This document shows, one piece after another, positions 19,067 through 26,102 of a stretch of DNA of 64,000 bases. The first letter of the stretch is position 1, and the number at the start of each line of letters is the position of its first letter. This stretch comes from Halomonas binhaiensis. GTDB taxonomy: Bacteria; Pseudomonadota; Gammaproteobacteria; Pseudomonadales; Halomonadaceae. The position numbers were made by a program, and so were the translations under genes. The notes below the pieces were generated by a model. It did no database searches. It worked only from the letters and a program-made list of their open reading frames with translations, and was not told where the DNA came from. The stretch spans positions 682,001 to 746,000 of the forward strand of contig NZ_CP038437.2 of NCBI RefSeq assembly GCF_008329985.2, written 5' to 3'.

Positions 19067-19225
19067 ATGACCGCATACCGTCACCTCGCCAGCCAGGTCT
19101 TTTACGACTATTACTCCGGCTATGGCTGGCGATTTAGTGGCACGCGGTCGGCTCATCAGGCCACCTCCGACCGTGGCGCCCAGGGTGGTCACAAGCTATC
19201 ACGATGTCATCAATGCCGGAGTTGA
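19067..19225 (+). CDS. Putative leader peptide 2, Tyr/Phe/Trp-rich, adjoining the DAHP synthase
   Basis: A second 52-codon ORF, with CAGGAG upstream of ATG 19067. Codons 12-23 (19100-19135) encode FYDYYSGYGWRF: four Tyr, two Phe and one Trp in twelve residues, plus Tyr4. The stop (19223-19225) is only 6 nt before the ATG of the DAHP synthase. The likely ribosome site of that gene (CGGAG, 19217-19221) lies inside the last codons of this ORF. That favours translational coupling. Downstream of the aromatic run are mutually exclusive stems. The tail is polar and Gln/His/Ser-rich with two Cys (CHQC) near the end. The same 52-codon length and a shared SGY-aromatic core suggest it may be a diverged duplicate of leader 1. 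Confidence 0.7.
   Translation: MTAYRHLASQVFYDYYSGYGWRFSGTRSAHQATSDRGAQGGHKLSRCHQCRS
19145..19221 (+). promoter_or_regulatory. Alternative RNA pairings in leader 2 that could mask the DAHP synthase ribosome site
   Basis: Stem A: CGGTCGG (19145-19151) with CCGACCG (19167-19173), 7 bp. Stem B: GCCAC (19160-19164) with GTGGC (19173-19177), which shares bases with A. Stem C: CTCCG (19165-19169) with CGGAG (19217-19221), the probable Shine-Dalgarno of the next gene; it competes with A. A ribosome paused in the aromatic codons just upstream could block stem A. Read by eye without energy calculation. Confidence 0.4.
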
Positions 19226-19231
19226 ACCCAC

Positions 19232-20344
19232 ATGAACGCTGCCACTCAACTTGATACTGCTGCTCCTGTCACAAACGCTGTCACTGCGTCTCACCCATCG
19301 TTGTCTGATACGTCTTTGGCCCAGGAAACTACATCCATGGCGTTGCCCACACCTGCCGAACTGCGGGGTGACCTGCCCTTGAGTGCCACTTTACGTGATC
19401 GTGTCGAGGCCCAACGCCAGGAAATTCAGGATATTCTCGCTGGTCATGATGACCGCCTGCTGGTGGTGGTCGGTCCCTGTTCCATTCATGACCCGCAAGC
19501 GGCCATGGAATATGCCCAACGTCTCAAGTCTCTCGCCGACAGTGTACGTGACCGCCTGTTGCTGGTGATGCGAGTGTATGTGGAGAAACCGCGGACGACG
19601 GTCGGCTGGAAAGGCATGGCCTACGATCCAGGGTTGAATGGTTCGGGGGATATGCGTCGCGGCCTGGAAGTATCGCGCAAGCTGATGCGCGATATTGTCG
19701 AGCTGGGGTTGCCGGTGGCGACGGAAATCCTGCAGCCGATGATCACTTCCTACCTTGATGACCTGCTGGCATGGGTGGCCATCGGTGCACGTACTACAGA
19801 ATCCCAGTTGCATCGTGAACTGGCCAGTGGCCTGGAAGCGATCGTCGGCTTCAAGAATGCCACCAGCGGTGATGTTCAGGTCGCCCTGGATGCCATGCAG
19901 TCTGCCGCCCATCCTCATCAACACTTTGCCATTGGCAGCGATGGTCGGCCGATGATGAAGATCACCCAAGGCAACCCGCATACCCATCTGGTGTTGCGCG
20001 GTGGGCATGGTCAACCCAATTATGATGCCGACTCCGTTGCTGCGGCTCGCCGGGCCATCACCAGTGCAGGCCTGGCGCCACGTTTGATGGTGGATTGCAG
20101 CCATGCCAATGCGCGCAAGGACCACCGTCGCCAGAGCGAAGTCCTGCTTGATGTTCTCAACCAACGCGTGGCAGGTGACACTTCATTGGTGGGGGTGATG
20201 CTGGAGAGCCACCTGCATGAAGGCAAGCAGCCACTGCAGCCGGGAAAGCTGCGTTATGGGGTCTCCGTCACTGATGCCTGTATCGGTTGGGAGACCACCG
20301 AACATCTGTTGAACCTGGCTGCGGAGCGTCTGAGCCAGGCCTGA
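19232..20344 (+). CDS. aroG: 3-deoxy-7-phosphoheptulonate (DAHP) synthase, class I alpha
   Basis: Condenses phosphoenolpyruvate with erythrose 4-phosphate, the first step of the shikimate pathway. It has 370 aa from ATG 19232; an ATG at 19337 (MALPTPAELRG) with AGGAA upstream is an alternative that removes a Ser/Thr/Ala-rich tail of 35 residues. Core motifs: VVVGPCSIHDPQAAMEYA, EKPRTTVGWKG, AIGARTTESQLHRELASG and DCSHANARKDHRRQ. Several segments (DPGLNGS, the HRRQ-EV stretch, ITQGNPHTH) resemble E. coli AroH, the Trp-controlled isozyme, more than AroG or AroF; the isozyme call is tentative. The leader region upstream suggests control by aromatic amino acid supply. The gene ends 1 nt before the convergent lipoprotein gene. 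Confidence 0.93.
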   Translation: MNAATQLDTAAPVTNAVTASHPSLSDTSLAQETTSMALPTPAELRGDLPLSATLRDRVEAQRQEIQDILAGHDDRLLVVVGPCSIHDPQAAMEYAQRLKSLADSVRDRLLLVMRVYVEKPRTTVGWKGMAYDPGLNGSGDMRRGLEVSRKLMRDIVELGLPVATEILQPMITSYLDDLLAWVAIGARTTESQLHRELASGLEAIVGFKNATSGDVQVALDAMQSAAHPHQHFAIGSDGRPMMKITQGNPHTHLVLRGGHGQPNYDADSVAAARRAITSAGLAPRLMVDCSHANARKDHRRQSEVLLDVLNQRVAGDTSLVGVMLESHLHEGKQPLQPGKLRYGVSVTDACIGWETTEHLLNLAAERLSQA

Positions 20345-20356
20345 GTCAGGCCTGGC
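20334..20356. terminator. Perfect palindrome covering both convergent stop codons
   Basis: GCCAGGCCTGA, one central base, TCAGGCCTGGC: 11-bp arms. The TGA of the DAHP synthase is in the left arm and the stop of the opposite-strand lipoprotein gene in the right arm. There is no T tract on either side. It can form the same hairpin in both transcripts, so it may serve as a bidirectional 3'-end structure. Confidence 0.6.
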
Positions 20357-20996
20357 AGAAGGGGCCGAATTCAAAGAAACCATCGCACTGGAATTCGGCC
20401 TCACACGATGATAATTGAGCGCGGTATCGGGAAGCCGTGGCGGAGACTTCCCGAGCCACTCTCTGAACCGCCGGCTTGTTACGGTAACTGCCCCGCTGAT
20501 ATCCCCCCTGACCTTCATGGTAGGCCAGATACAGATGCTCGGGGTTGCTCAGCGAAACCCCGGTCATGCGCTGGGTGCGGGCGTTGTACCAACCGATGAA
20601 GTCTGTAGCATCCTCCATGTCGGAGCGGCTGGCGAAGACGCCACCGACTTCGTCTTCGTACTCATTCCATACAGGATCCTGTGCCTGAGGATAGCCATAG
20701 GCAGAAGATGGGCGTTTCCAGGGAATGAAGCCCCACAGCTTGGTGCGTGGCGGCCGGATATGGCTCTGGTAGGAAGATTCACGCTTGATGAAGGCCATCT
20801 GAGTCCAGATGGGTGTCCCCCACTTGTCGTAAGAATCGCGAGCATCATCGTACCAGTCGGGCTGTTCGCGGAATACTTCGCACAGATTATCCTGGTGAGC
20901 GGGGGGAGCTGGAGAGAAGGCTGCACAGCCGCTCAATCCAAGCATCAGCATGATGGCAAATCCTCTCTTCCCTGAGGTGATAACACTGTTCGACAC
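20346..20996 (-). CDS. Putative SLT-domain lipoprotein (lytic transglycosylase-like)
   Basis: 216 aa from GTG 20996, preceded by AAGGAGG (complement of 21005-21011) at 8-nt spacing; the adjacent GTG 20999 is also possible. It has a lipoprotein signal peptide with lipobox LSGC. The mature part has the SLT-fold signature: MAFIKRESSY with the candidate catalytic Glu, SAYGYPQAQDPVW in place of the usual S-x-GLMQ-type motif, and NPEHLYLAYHEGQGGY near the end. This suggests a periplasm-facing muramidase attached to the outer membrane. Whether it is catalytically active is inferred from the Glu alone. Divergent from phoX. No closer family name is recognised. Confidence 0.78.
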   Translation of the reverse strand: MSNSVITSGKRGFAIMLMLGLSGCAAFSPAPPAHQDNLCEVFREQPDWYDDARDSYDKWGTPIWTQMAFIKRESSYQSHIRPPRTKLWGFIPWKRPSSAYGYPQAQDPVWNEYEDEVGGVFASRSDMEDATDFIGWYNARTQRMTGVSLSNPEHLYLAYHEGQGGYQRGSYRNKPAVQRVAREVSATASRYRAQLSSCEAEFQCDGFFEFGPFCQA

Positions 20997-21071
20997 CACC
21001 GCTCCCTCCTTGTCCAAATGATGCTCCAGTATGCCGATATGCCGATGACAACGCACTGAATGATGCCAGAT

Positions 21072-21093
21072 AGGCGTCATGCAATTGTCACTT
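21072..21093 (+). promoter_or_regulatory. Candidate Pho box upstream of phoX
   Basis: GCGTCAT, 4 nt, TTGTCAC, then TTTT: two direct 7-mers in the 11-bp register of PhoB sites (consensus CTGTCAT-4-CTGTCAC). They match at 5 of 7 and 6 of 7 positions, and the site is 70 nt before the phoX start. The downstream -10 element is poor (TGTAGC), as is usual for activator-dependent promoters. Inferred, but consistent with the gene it precedes. Confidence 0.5.
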
Positions 21094-21163
21094 TTCCGCT
21101 GTAGCCTCGCCGATCGGACCTGTGGGACATCCCCCTGCATGACTGGCCTCTGAGGTAAGGATA

Positions 21164-23287
21164 ATGAGCAAGGAAATCGAAAATCATAACCTGTTGAACT
21201 CCAGCGCCAACGAACCATTTTCCTCCGTCCTCGAGCGCCATGTGTCGCGCCGTGCCGTGATGAAGGGTGGTCTTGGCATGGCAGCCTTGAGCATGCTTGG
21301 AGGTTTCGGCTTGTCTGCCTTTGCCAACGAAAAGAACAATGGCATGGCCAAGAAGCCGCTGACTCTGGCGTTTGAATCCGTTGCTGGTTCGCGTACGGAT
21401 GCCGTCGTGGTTCCCAAAGGTTATACCGCTCAAGTGTTGATTCCCTGGGCGACACCGCTGAATGACAGTGCGCAGGAGTGGGCTGACGACCTGGCCATGA
21501 CACCCGAGATCCAGGCCAATAGCGTCGGCATGCATCACGATGGTATGTATGGCTTTGCCCTGGAGTCGTCCACAGAGTCCAGCCGCTTCGTGCTGGCGCT
21601 GAACAATGAATATATCGACGAGAACGCACTCTGGGCTCCGCAGGGTGGTCCGACCAATATGGCGGAAGGCAAGCGCCCGGCAGACGAAGTGCGTACCGAG
21701 ATCAACGCTCAGGGCATCACGCTGGTCGAACTGAAGAAAGCAGATGACGGCACCTGGAACCACGTCCAGGGCTCGCCCTTCAACAAGCGTTACACCAGTG
21801 CAACGACTATGACACTGTCTGGCCCGGTTGCTGGCAGTGATTACGTCAAGACCCTGTTTTCTCCTGATGGCACCCAGACACGCGGTACCAACAACAACTG
21901 TGCCAATGGCTATACCCCATGGGGCACGTATCTGACCTGCGAAGAGAACTGGCCGGAATACTTCGTCAAGGATGAAGGTCGTGAGCGTGACGATGACCGC
22001 CTTGGTGTAGCGACAGGTCGCGGTCGTTACGGTTGGGAAACCGCAGCGGGCGATACCAGTGAGCAGGACGGCGAGTTTGCACGTTTCAATGCCACGCCGA
22101 ATGCCGATGATGCCAGCGGTGACTATCGCAACGAGCCGCGTACCTTCGGCTATATCGTCGAAATTGATCCTTATACCGGAGCTCAAGCGGTCAAGCGCAC
22201 CTCATTGGGACGCTTCCGTCATGAAGGTTGCTGGCCTGGCAAGCTGGTCGCCGGCGAACCGCTGGTGTTCTACACCGGTCACGATTCACGCAACGAGTAC
22301 ATCTACAAGTTCGTCACTGATGCGGCCTGGGATCCAGCGGATGCCAATACACCGGGAGCCGAAGGCGACCGTCTGGCCATCGGCGCCAAGTATCTGGACA
22401 AGGGCACGCTGTATGTCGCGCGCTTCAATGATGATGGCAGCGGTGAATGGTTGCCGCTGACGCCGCAAACCCAGACCAAGGATGGCAAAACTCTGGCGGA
22501 AGCACTTGGTCTGGAAGCGGACGATCTGGCCGGCATCATCGTCAATACTTGTGATGCGGCGGACCTGTTAGGGGCCACTCCGATGGACCGCCCAGAATGG
22601 GGGGCGGTGGACCCGACTTCTGGTGAGGTCTACATGACCCTGACCAATAACTCCGAGCGTACCGAGGAAGGTTCTGATCCGACCTACAACCAGGGTGATG
22701 ACATCCAGGAGCCGGGTACTGGTTTTGCTTCTGCTCCGATCAACGCGGCCAACCCCCGTGCCAACAACGAAGGCGGACAGATCATCCGCTGGCGTGAAGG
22801 TGACAGCACCGATTTCCAGTGGGAAGTGTTCGTCTTCGGTGCGGCTGCCACCGACACTGACAACCTGTCTGGCCTGACGGAAGCCAACCAGTTTGCCAGC
22901 CCCGACGGCCTGCGCTATGACGAGCGAGGCGAGGGCCAGGGCATCCTGTGGATCGAGACTGACAATGGCTATGCCGGAGTCGCTGATCACACTAATGATC
23001 AGGTGTTGGCCGTGGTTCCCGCTGCGCTGGAGAAGAGCGACGGGAGCGCAGCGGTGGTATCTGCCGACAACCAGGAGTTGCTCAAGCGTTTCTTCGTTGG
23101 TCCGAATGGTTGTGAGGTTACCGGTATCTACTTTACGCCGGACAAGACCGCCATGTTCGTCAACATTCAGCATCCGGCCAACTGGCCGTCCAGCAGCGAT
23201 GCCACCGCAGTGACCTCCGGTAGCGTGCGTCCGCGGGCATCCACCGTGGTCATCCAGAAGGAAGATGGTGGCCAGATCGGCCTGTAA
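21164..23287 (+). CDS. phoX: PhoX-family alkaline phosphatase (DUF839), Tat-exported
   Basis: 707 aa. A twin-arginine signal (SRRAVMKGG at residues about 28-36, then an Ala/Gly/Leu stretch ending SAFANE) indicates folded export through Tat, whose genes are 10 kb away. The body is a DUF839/PhoX beta-propeller type: EENWPEYF, GRFRHEGCW, FYTGHDSRNEYIYKF, ANNEGGQIIRW and GPNGCEVTGIYFTPD. PhoX enzymes are calcium/iron-dependent phosphomonoesterases that scavenge phosphate in seawater and brine. Acidic residues are abundant, as expected of a protein exposed to salt. GTAAGGATA precedes the ATG. A strong terminator follows, so the gene is monocistronic. Confidence 0.9.
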   Translation: MSKEIENHNLLNSSANEPFSSVLERHVSRRAVMKGGLGMAALSMLGGFGLSAFANEKNNGMAKKPLTLAFESVAGSRTDAVVVPKGYTAQVLIPWATPLNDSAQEWADDLAMTPEIQANSVGMHHDGMYGFALESSTESSRFVLALNNEYIDENALWAPQGGPTNMAEGKRPADEVRTEINAQGITLVELKKADDGTWNHVQGSPFNKRYTSATTMTLSGPVAGSDYVKTLFSPDGTQTRGTNNNCANGYTPWGTYLTCEENWPEYFVKDEGRERDDDRLGVATGRGRYGWETAAGDTSEQDGEFARFNATPNADDASGDYRNEPRTFGYIVEIDPYTGAQAVKRTSLGRFRHEGCWPGKLVAGEPLVFYTGHDSRNEYIYKFVTDAAWDPADANTPGAEGDRLAIGAKYLDKGTLYVARFNDDGSGEWLPLTPQTQTKDGKTLAEALGLEADDLAGIIVNTCDAADLLGATPMDRPEWGAVDPTSGEVYMTLTNNSERTEEGSDPTYNQGDDIQEPGTGFASAPINAANPRANNEGGQIIRWREGDSTDFQWEVFVFGAAATDTDNLSGLTEANQFASPDGLRYDERGEGQGILWIETDNGYAGVADHTNDQVLAVVPAALEKSDGSAAVVSADNQELLKRFFVGPNGCEVTGIYFTPDKTAMFVNIQHPANWPSSSDATAVTSGSVRPRASTVVIQKEDGGQIGL

Positions 23288-23317
23288 TGTACGGATGGTT
23301 CACGCATGAGCTACAAG

Positions 23318-23351
23318 AAATGCCCCGGAGCGAGCTTCGGGGCATTTTTAT
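23318..23351 (+). terminator. Intrinsic terminator after phoX
   Basis: AAATGCCCCG (23318-23327) and CGGGGCATTT (23338-23347) are perfect 10-bp arms around a 10-nt loop. TTTATTTG continues from the 3' arm. 31 nt past the stop. Confidence 0.92.
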
Positions 23352-23404
23352 TTGTTATGTGCTATCGAGATGGAAGGATATCGACACTTCGCTGTGATAG
23401 CTCG

Positions 23405-24352
23405 TCATGGGCTGGCCGAAGCGCGAGTACCGAACTGTTGTGAATACCGCTGGCAAGCTTCAATGCTGGCATGCAGATAGGGCAGAAACCCCTGGCATTG
23501 CCTCGATGGTGAATGGTAGCGCGACGTCACCACCGCAATATCGAGATCAATCGATGGCTCAAAGGGCACTACGGTAATTCTGCTGTCCCGGCGTGTCATG
23601 AATTGCTCCGCCGTCAGGGCATCGACGAGAGTGTGGCCAATACCCTGGTTGGCAAGTCCGATAGCCGACGGAAACAGGTGTGTCGAGACCACGACATGCA
23701 CATTCACTCCCGCAGCACGCATGACATTACGCAGCTTGATGGTGCTCTGATGATGTTCGTCGAGACAGATGAATGGCAGCCCGTTCAGGTCTTCAGCGGT
23801 GACTGTTTCATGACCGATGAGAGGACTGTTCTCGGGCAGTACAAGATAGAGCCGAATACCATAACGGGTCACATCGAGTGCATGCATGTCATCCTGGATC
23901 TCGATTACACCGACATCAAACTGTCCTTCGGACACTGCATCTCGAATATGCAGTGAGCTGAAGGTCTGCAGGGACAACTGACTACCCGGATAGTCGCTCA
24001 GATAGTCAGCCATGATGCGTGGCATGACGCTCAGCGACATGCCTGGCTTGCAGCCAACCAGTAGTTTGCCGGCTCGCCCCTGGCGTAGCCCGTCACTGAG
24101 TTCTCCGAGGTGCTTGAGTGAGGTGAGCACACGCTCCACCCCTTCTGCCAGGTATTCGGCTTCGAGCGTCAGCTCGGTGCCATAGTGATTACGCCGGAAG
24201 AGCAGAAAGCCGACTTCCTGCTCGAGATTGGCGATGGCAGCACTCACTGCAGGTTGGCTCAATTCCAGACGGCGGGCCGCCTTCGTCAGGCTGCCGGCGC
24301 GCACGACTTCCTGAAAGATCTGCAGTTGACGCAGGTGATGGCGAATCTTCAT
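23405..24352 (-). CDS. LysR-family transcriptional regulator
   Basis: 315 aa. An N-terminal winged helix-turn-helix (residues about 5-65; LQIFQEVVRAGSLTKAARRLELSQPAVSAAIANLEQEVG) is followed by a periplasmic-binding-protein-like effector domain with the ELSDGLRQGRAGKLLVG linker. It is transcribed divergently from the symporter gene, with 117 nt between the start codons, the usual arrangement for a LysR regulator of its neighbour. The inducer is unknown; an amino acid or betaine-like compound handled by the adjacent symporter and oxidase is the likely candidate (inference). Confidence 0.9.
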   Translation of the reverse strand: MKIRHHLRQLQIFQEVVRAGSLTKAARRLELSQPAVSAAIANLEQEVGFLLFRRNHYGTELTLEAEYLAEGVERVLTSLKHLGELSDGLRQGRAGKLLVGCKPGMSLSVMPRIMADYLSDYPGSQLSLQTFSSLHIRDAVSEGQFDVGVIEIQDDMHALDVTRYGIRLYLVLPENSPLIGHETVTAEDLNGLPFICLDEHHQSTIKLRNVMRAAGVNVHVVVSTHLFPSAIGLANQGIGHTLVDALTAEQFMTRRDSRITVVPFEPSIDLDIAVVTSRYHSPSRQCQGFLPYLHASIEACQRYSQQFGTRASASP

Positions 24353-24357
24353 CAGTG

Positions 24358-24398
24358 ATACGTACGTATAGATTGGATTTATAAATACATAAGTATGT
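24358..24398. promoter_or_regulatory. Palindromes in the lysR/symporter divergent region
   Basis: ATACGTACGTAT (24358-24369) is a perfect 12-bp palindrome. ACATA-AG-TATGT (24387-24398) is a second inverted repeat 17 nt on. Both are in an AT-rich patch, close to the lysR start, and fit a LysR autoregulatory and activation site pair (T-N11-A class). Confidence 0.45.
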
Positions 24399-24469
24399 CT
24401 AAGTTGTGTTTATGTCCAGAGAAAATGATCCTGAAGGCACCCAATAATGTCTACAAAGAGGGTACCGCA

Positions 24470-25879
24470 ATGCATCCTTTCGACCTCCTGGGTCTTGTCA
24501 CGTATTTCATTATCCTGGTTCTTGTGGGATACCGCAGTGCTAAAAGAGTCTCCGGTAGCGCCGACTTTGCTGTCGCTGGCAATCGAATCATCTGGCCAGT
24601 ACTGTTTGCCACGCTGGCGGCATCCTTTCTTGGTGGAGGAGCCTCGATGGGGCAGGCTGGAAAAGCCTTCTCTGAAGGTTATGCCTTCATGTTTGCTGCG
24701 TCGGCCTTCCCGATTGCGACCATGATCTCAGGTATCTGGATCGCGCCAAGGCTCAAGCGCTATGCCAATGCACATACGGTTGGCGACATCATGGCCCACC
24801 ATTTCGGGCCAACTGCACGCCTGGCAACCGGTGTGTTCTCGGTGGTTTTCTGTATTGGAATTCTTGGTGCTCAGGCGCTTGCCGTAGGGACTGTCTTTCA
24901 TGCCATCGTGGGTATTGATACTGCGACTGGCATTATCATTGGCATGGGGGTTGTACTGCTCTATTCGACCATTGGCGGCATGTGGGCAGTGATCCAGACG
25001 GATGTTATCCAGTTCCTGATGCTGGCGGTGTTTCTGCCGCTTACCATGATGATCGGGGTGCATCAGGTTGGAGGTGCAGAAGCGCTTGTGGCTGCGCTGC
25101 CGGAGACGCACTTTTCCATCATGGGCAACTACTCGGTGAGTGCCTTTGCCAGTATTTTCCTGGCTTTCCTGCTTGGTGAAACACTGGTGCCGCCTTATAC
25201 CCAACGGGCACTATCCGCTCCTGATGCCCGTCATGCGCGCATTGGGTATACCGTCGCAGGTGGTTTTGGCTTGGTATTTTATTTTATCAGCGCCACGATC
25301 GGGCTGGTTGCCGTCCTGCAGTATCCTGGCATTGTCCCTGACTTTGCGGTGCCTACTCTGATTCGTGATGCCTTGCCTGTCGGCTTGACAGGGTTGGTGT
25401 TGGCATCACTGCTTGCGGTGGTGATGTCGACGGCAGACTCCTACCTCAATTCGGCGGCTGTCAGTTTCGTCAGCGATATTTACAAGCCTTTCATCAATCC
25501 GAATGTCAGCGATCGTAGAAAACTGTGGATCGAGCGTGTGGTCAATCTGCTGATTGGCATCGGTGCTGTCATCTTCGCCCTGTACGCCACCTCAATCGTT
25601 GATGCGTTATTGCTCAGTTATACGCTCTGGGCCCCGACTATCCTGGTGCCGTTTGTGCTGGCGGTGATGCTGGATCTACGTTGTTCGCGCTCTGCCGTCG
25701 CCGCGATGCTGGCTGGTGCTGTGGTGACCGGAATCTGGGAGTGGGGGCCTTTCGCACTGCAGGATATGACCGGTGTCAGCGGCCTGGTCGCTGGGGTATT
25801 GGCCAATATCGGTGTTTTCGTTGCGGTCTACTGCCTATGTCGGCGTGTATCGGGCAATTCAGCGAATACACAAGCTTGA
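24470..25879 (+). CDS. Sodium:solute symporter (SSS family)
   Basis: 469 aa from ATG 24470 (MHPFDLLGLVTYF), with AAAGAGGG upstream. It is a polytopic membrane protein with about 13 hydrophobic segments of the LeuT fold. Family features: the GYRSAKRVSGSADFAVAGN start, SFLGGGASMGQAGKAF in the second helix, and VMSTADSYLNSAAVSFVSDIY, the SSS signature near residue 325. The substrate is unknown. The next genes encode a tiny membrane protein and a D-amino acid oxidase-like enzyme, so an amino acid or N-methylated amino acid is the best guess. The stop overlaps the ribosome site of the small gene. Confidence 0.9.
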   Translation: MHPFDLLGLVTYFIILVLVGYRSAKRVSGSADFAVAGNRIIWPVLFATLAASFLGGGASMGQAGKAFSEGYAFMFAASAFPIATMISGIWIAPRLKRYANAHTVGDIMAHHFGPTARLATGVFSVVFCIGILGAQALAVGTVFHAIVGIDTATGIIIGMGVVLLYSTIGGMWAVIQTDVIQFLMLAVFLPLTMMIGVHQVGGAEALVAALPETHFSIMGNYSVSAFASIFLAFLLGETLVPPYTQRALSAPDARHARIGYTVAGGFGLVFYFISATIGLVAVLQYPGIVPDFAVPTLIRDALPVGLTGLVLASLLAVVMSTADSYLNSAAVSFVSDIYKPFINPNVSDRRKLWIERVVNLLIGIGAVIFALYATSIVDALLLSYTLWAPTILVPFVLAVMLDLRCSRSAVAAMLAGAVVTGIWEWGPFALQDMTGVSGLVAGVLANIGVFVAVYCLCRRVSGNSANTQA

Positions 25880-25892
25880 GGAGGGTATCACC

Positions 25893-26027
25893 ATGGGACT
25901 CTATAGCTTCAGCATCTATGCCGCTTCTCTGATTAGCCTGCTTGCTGCTGTCGGGGTCGGTATTGCCTCCTGGCGCTTCTATTGTCGCAGCGAATCAATC
26001 TCTGTAGATGACTCGAAACCTGATTGA
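25893..26027 (+). CDS. 44-residue single-helix membrane protein, likely symporter accessory subunit
   Basis: A small ORF with a strong ribosome site (GAGGAGGG, 25878-25885) overlapping the symporter stop. MGLYSFSIYAASLISLLAA leads into one hydrophobic helix (residues about 4-26), then a short polar tail with Arg, Cys and acidic residues. Other SSS transporters are encoded with small membrane partners (YhdT with PanF, YjcH with ActP, DUF4212 proteins). The position directly after the symporter suggests the same role here. It would be missed by length-filtered gene callers. No homology beyond topology is claimed. Confidence 0.75.
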   Translation: MGLYSFSIYAASLISLLAAVGVGIASWRFYCRSESISVDDSKPD

Positions 26028-26102
26028 GGCACTGGTCCCGCCGCCAGTGTCGAAAAGCCTGATGCAGTTCTTCCCTTCTGGCCACCAAACAAGGAAGTAT
26101 TC

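Noticed and set aside
18809..19225. A 138-codon open frame spanning the attenuator and leader 2
   Set aside because: It reads through the terminator hairpin, has no ribosome site at its start and no family resemblance. The internal ATG at 19067 with CAGGAG explains the conserved-looking part.
20415..20975. 186-codon frame opposite the SLT lipoprotein
   Set aside because: Composition and lack of start signals mark it as a shadow of the lipoprotein gene.
20997..21629. Upstream extension of the lipoprotein frame to 427 codons
   Set aside because: It would run antisense into phoX and place the lipobox in the middle of the protein. AAGGAGG at the GTG decides the start.
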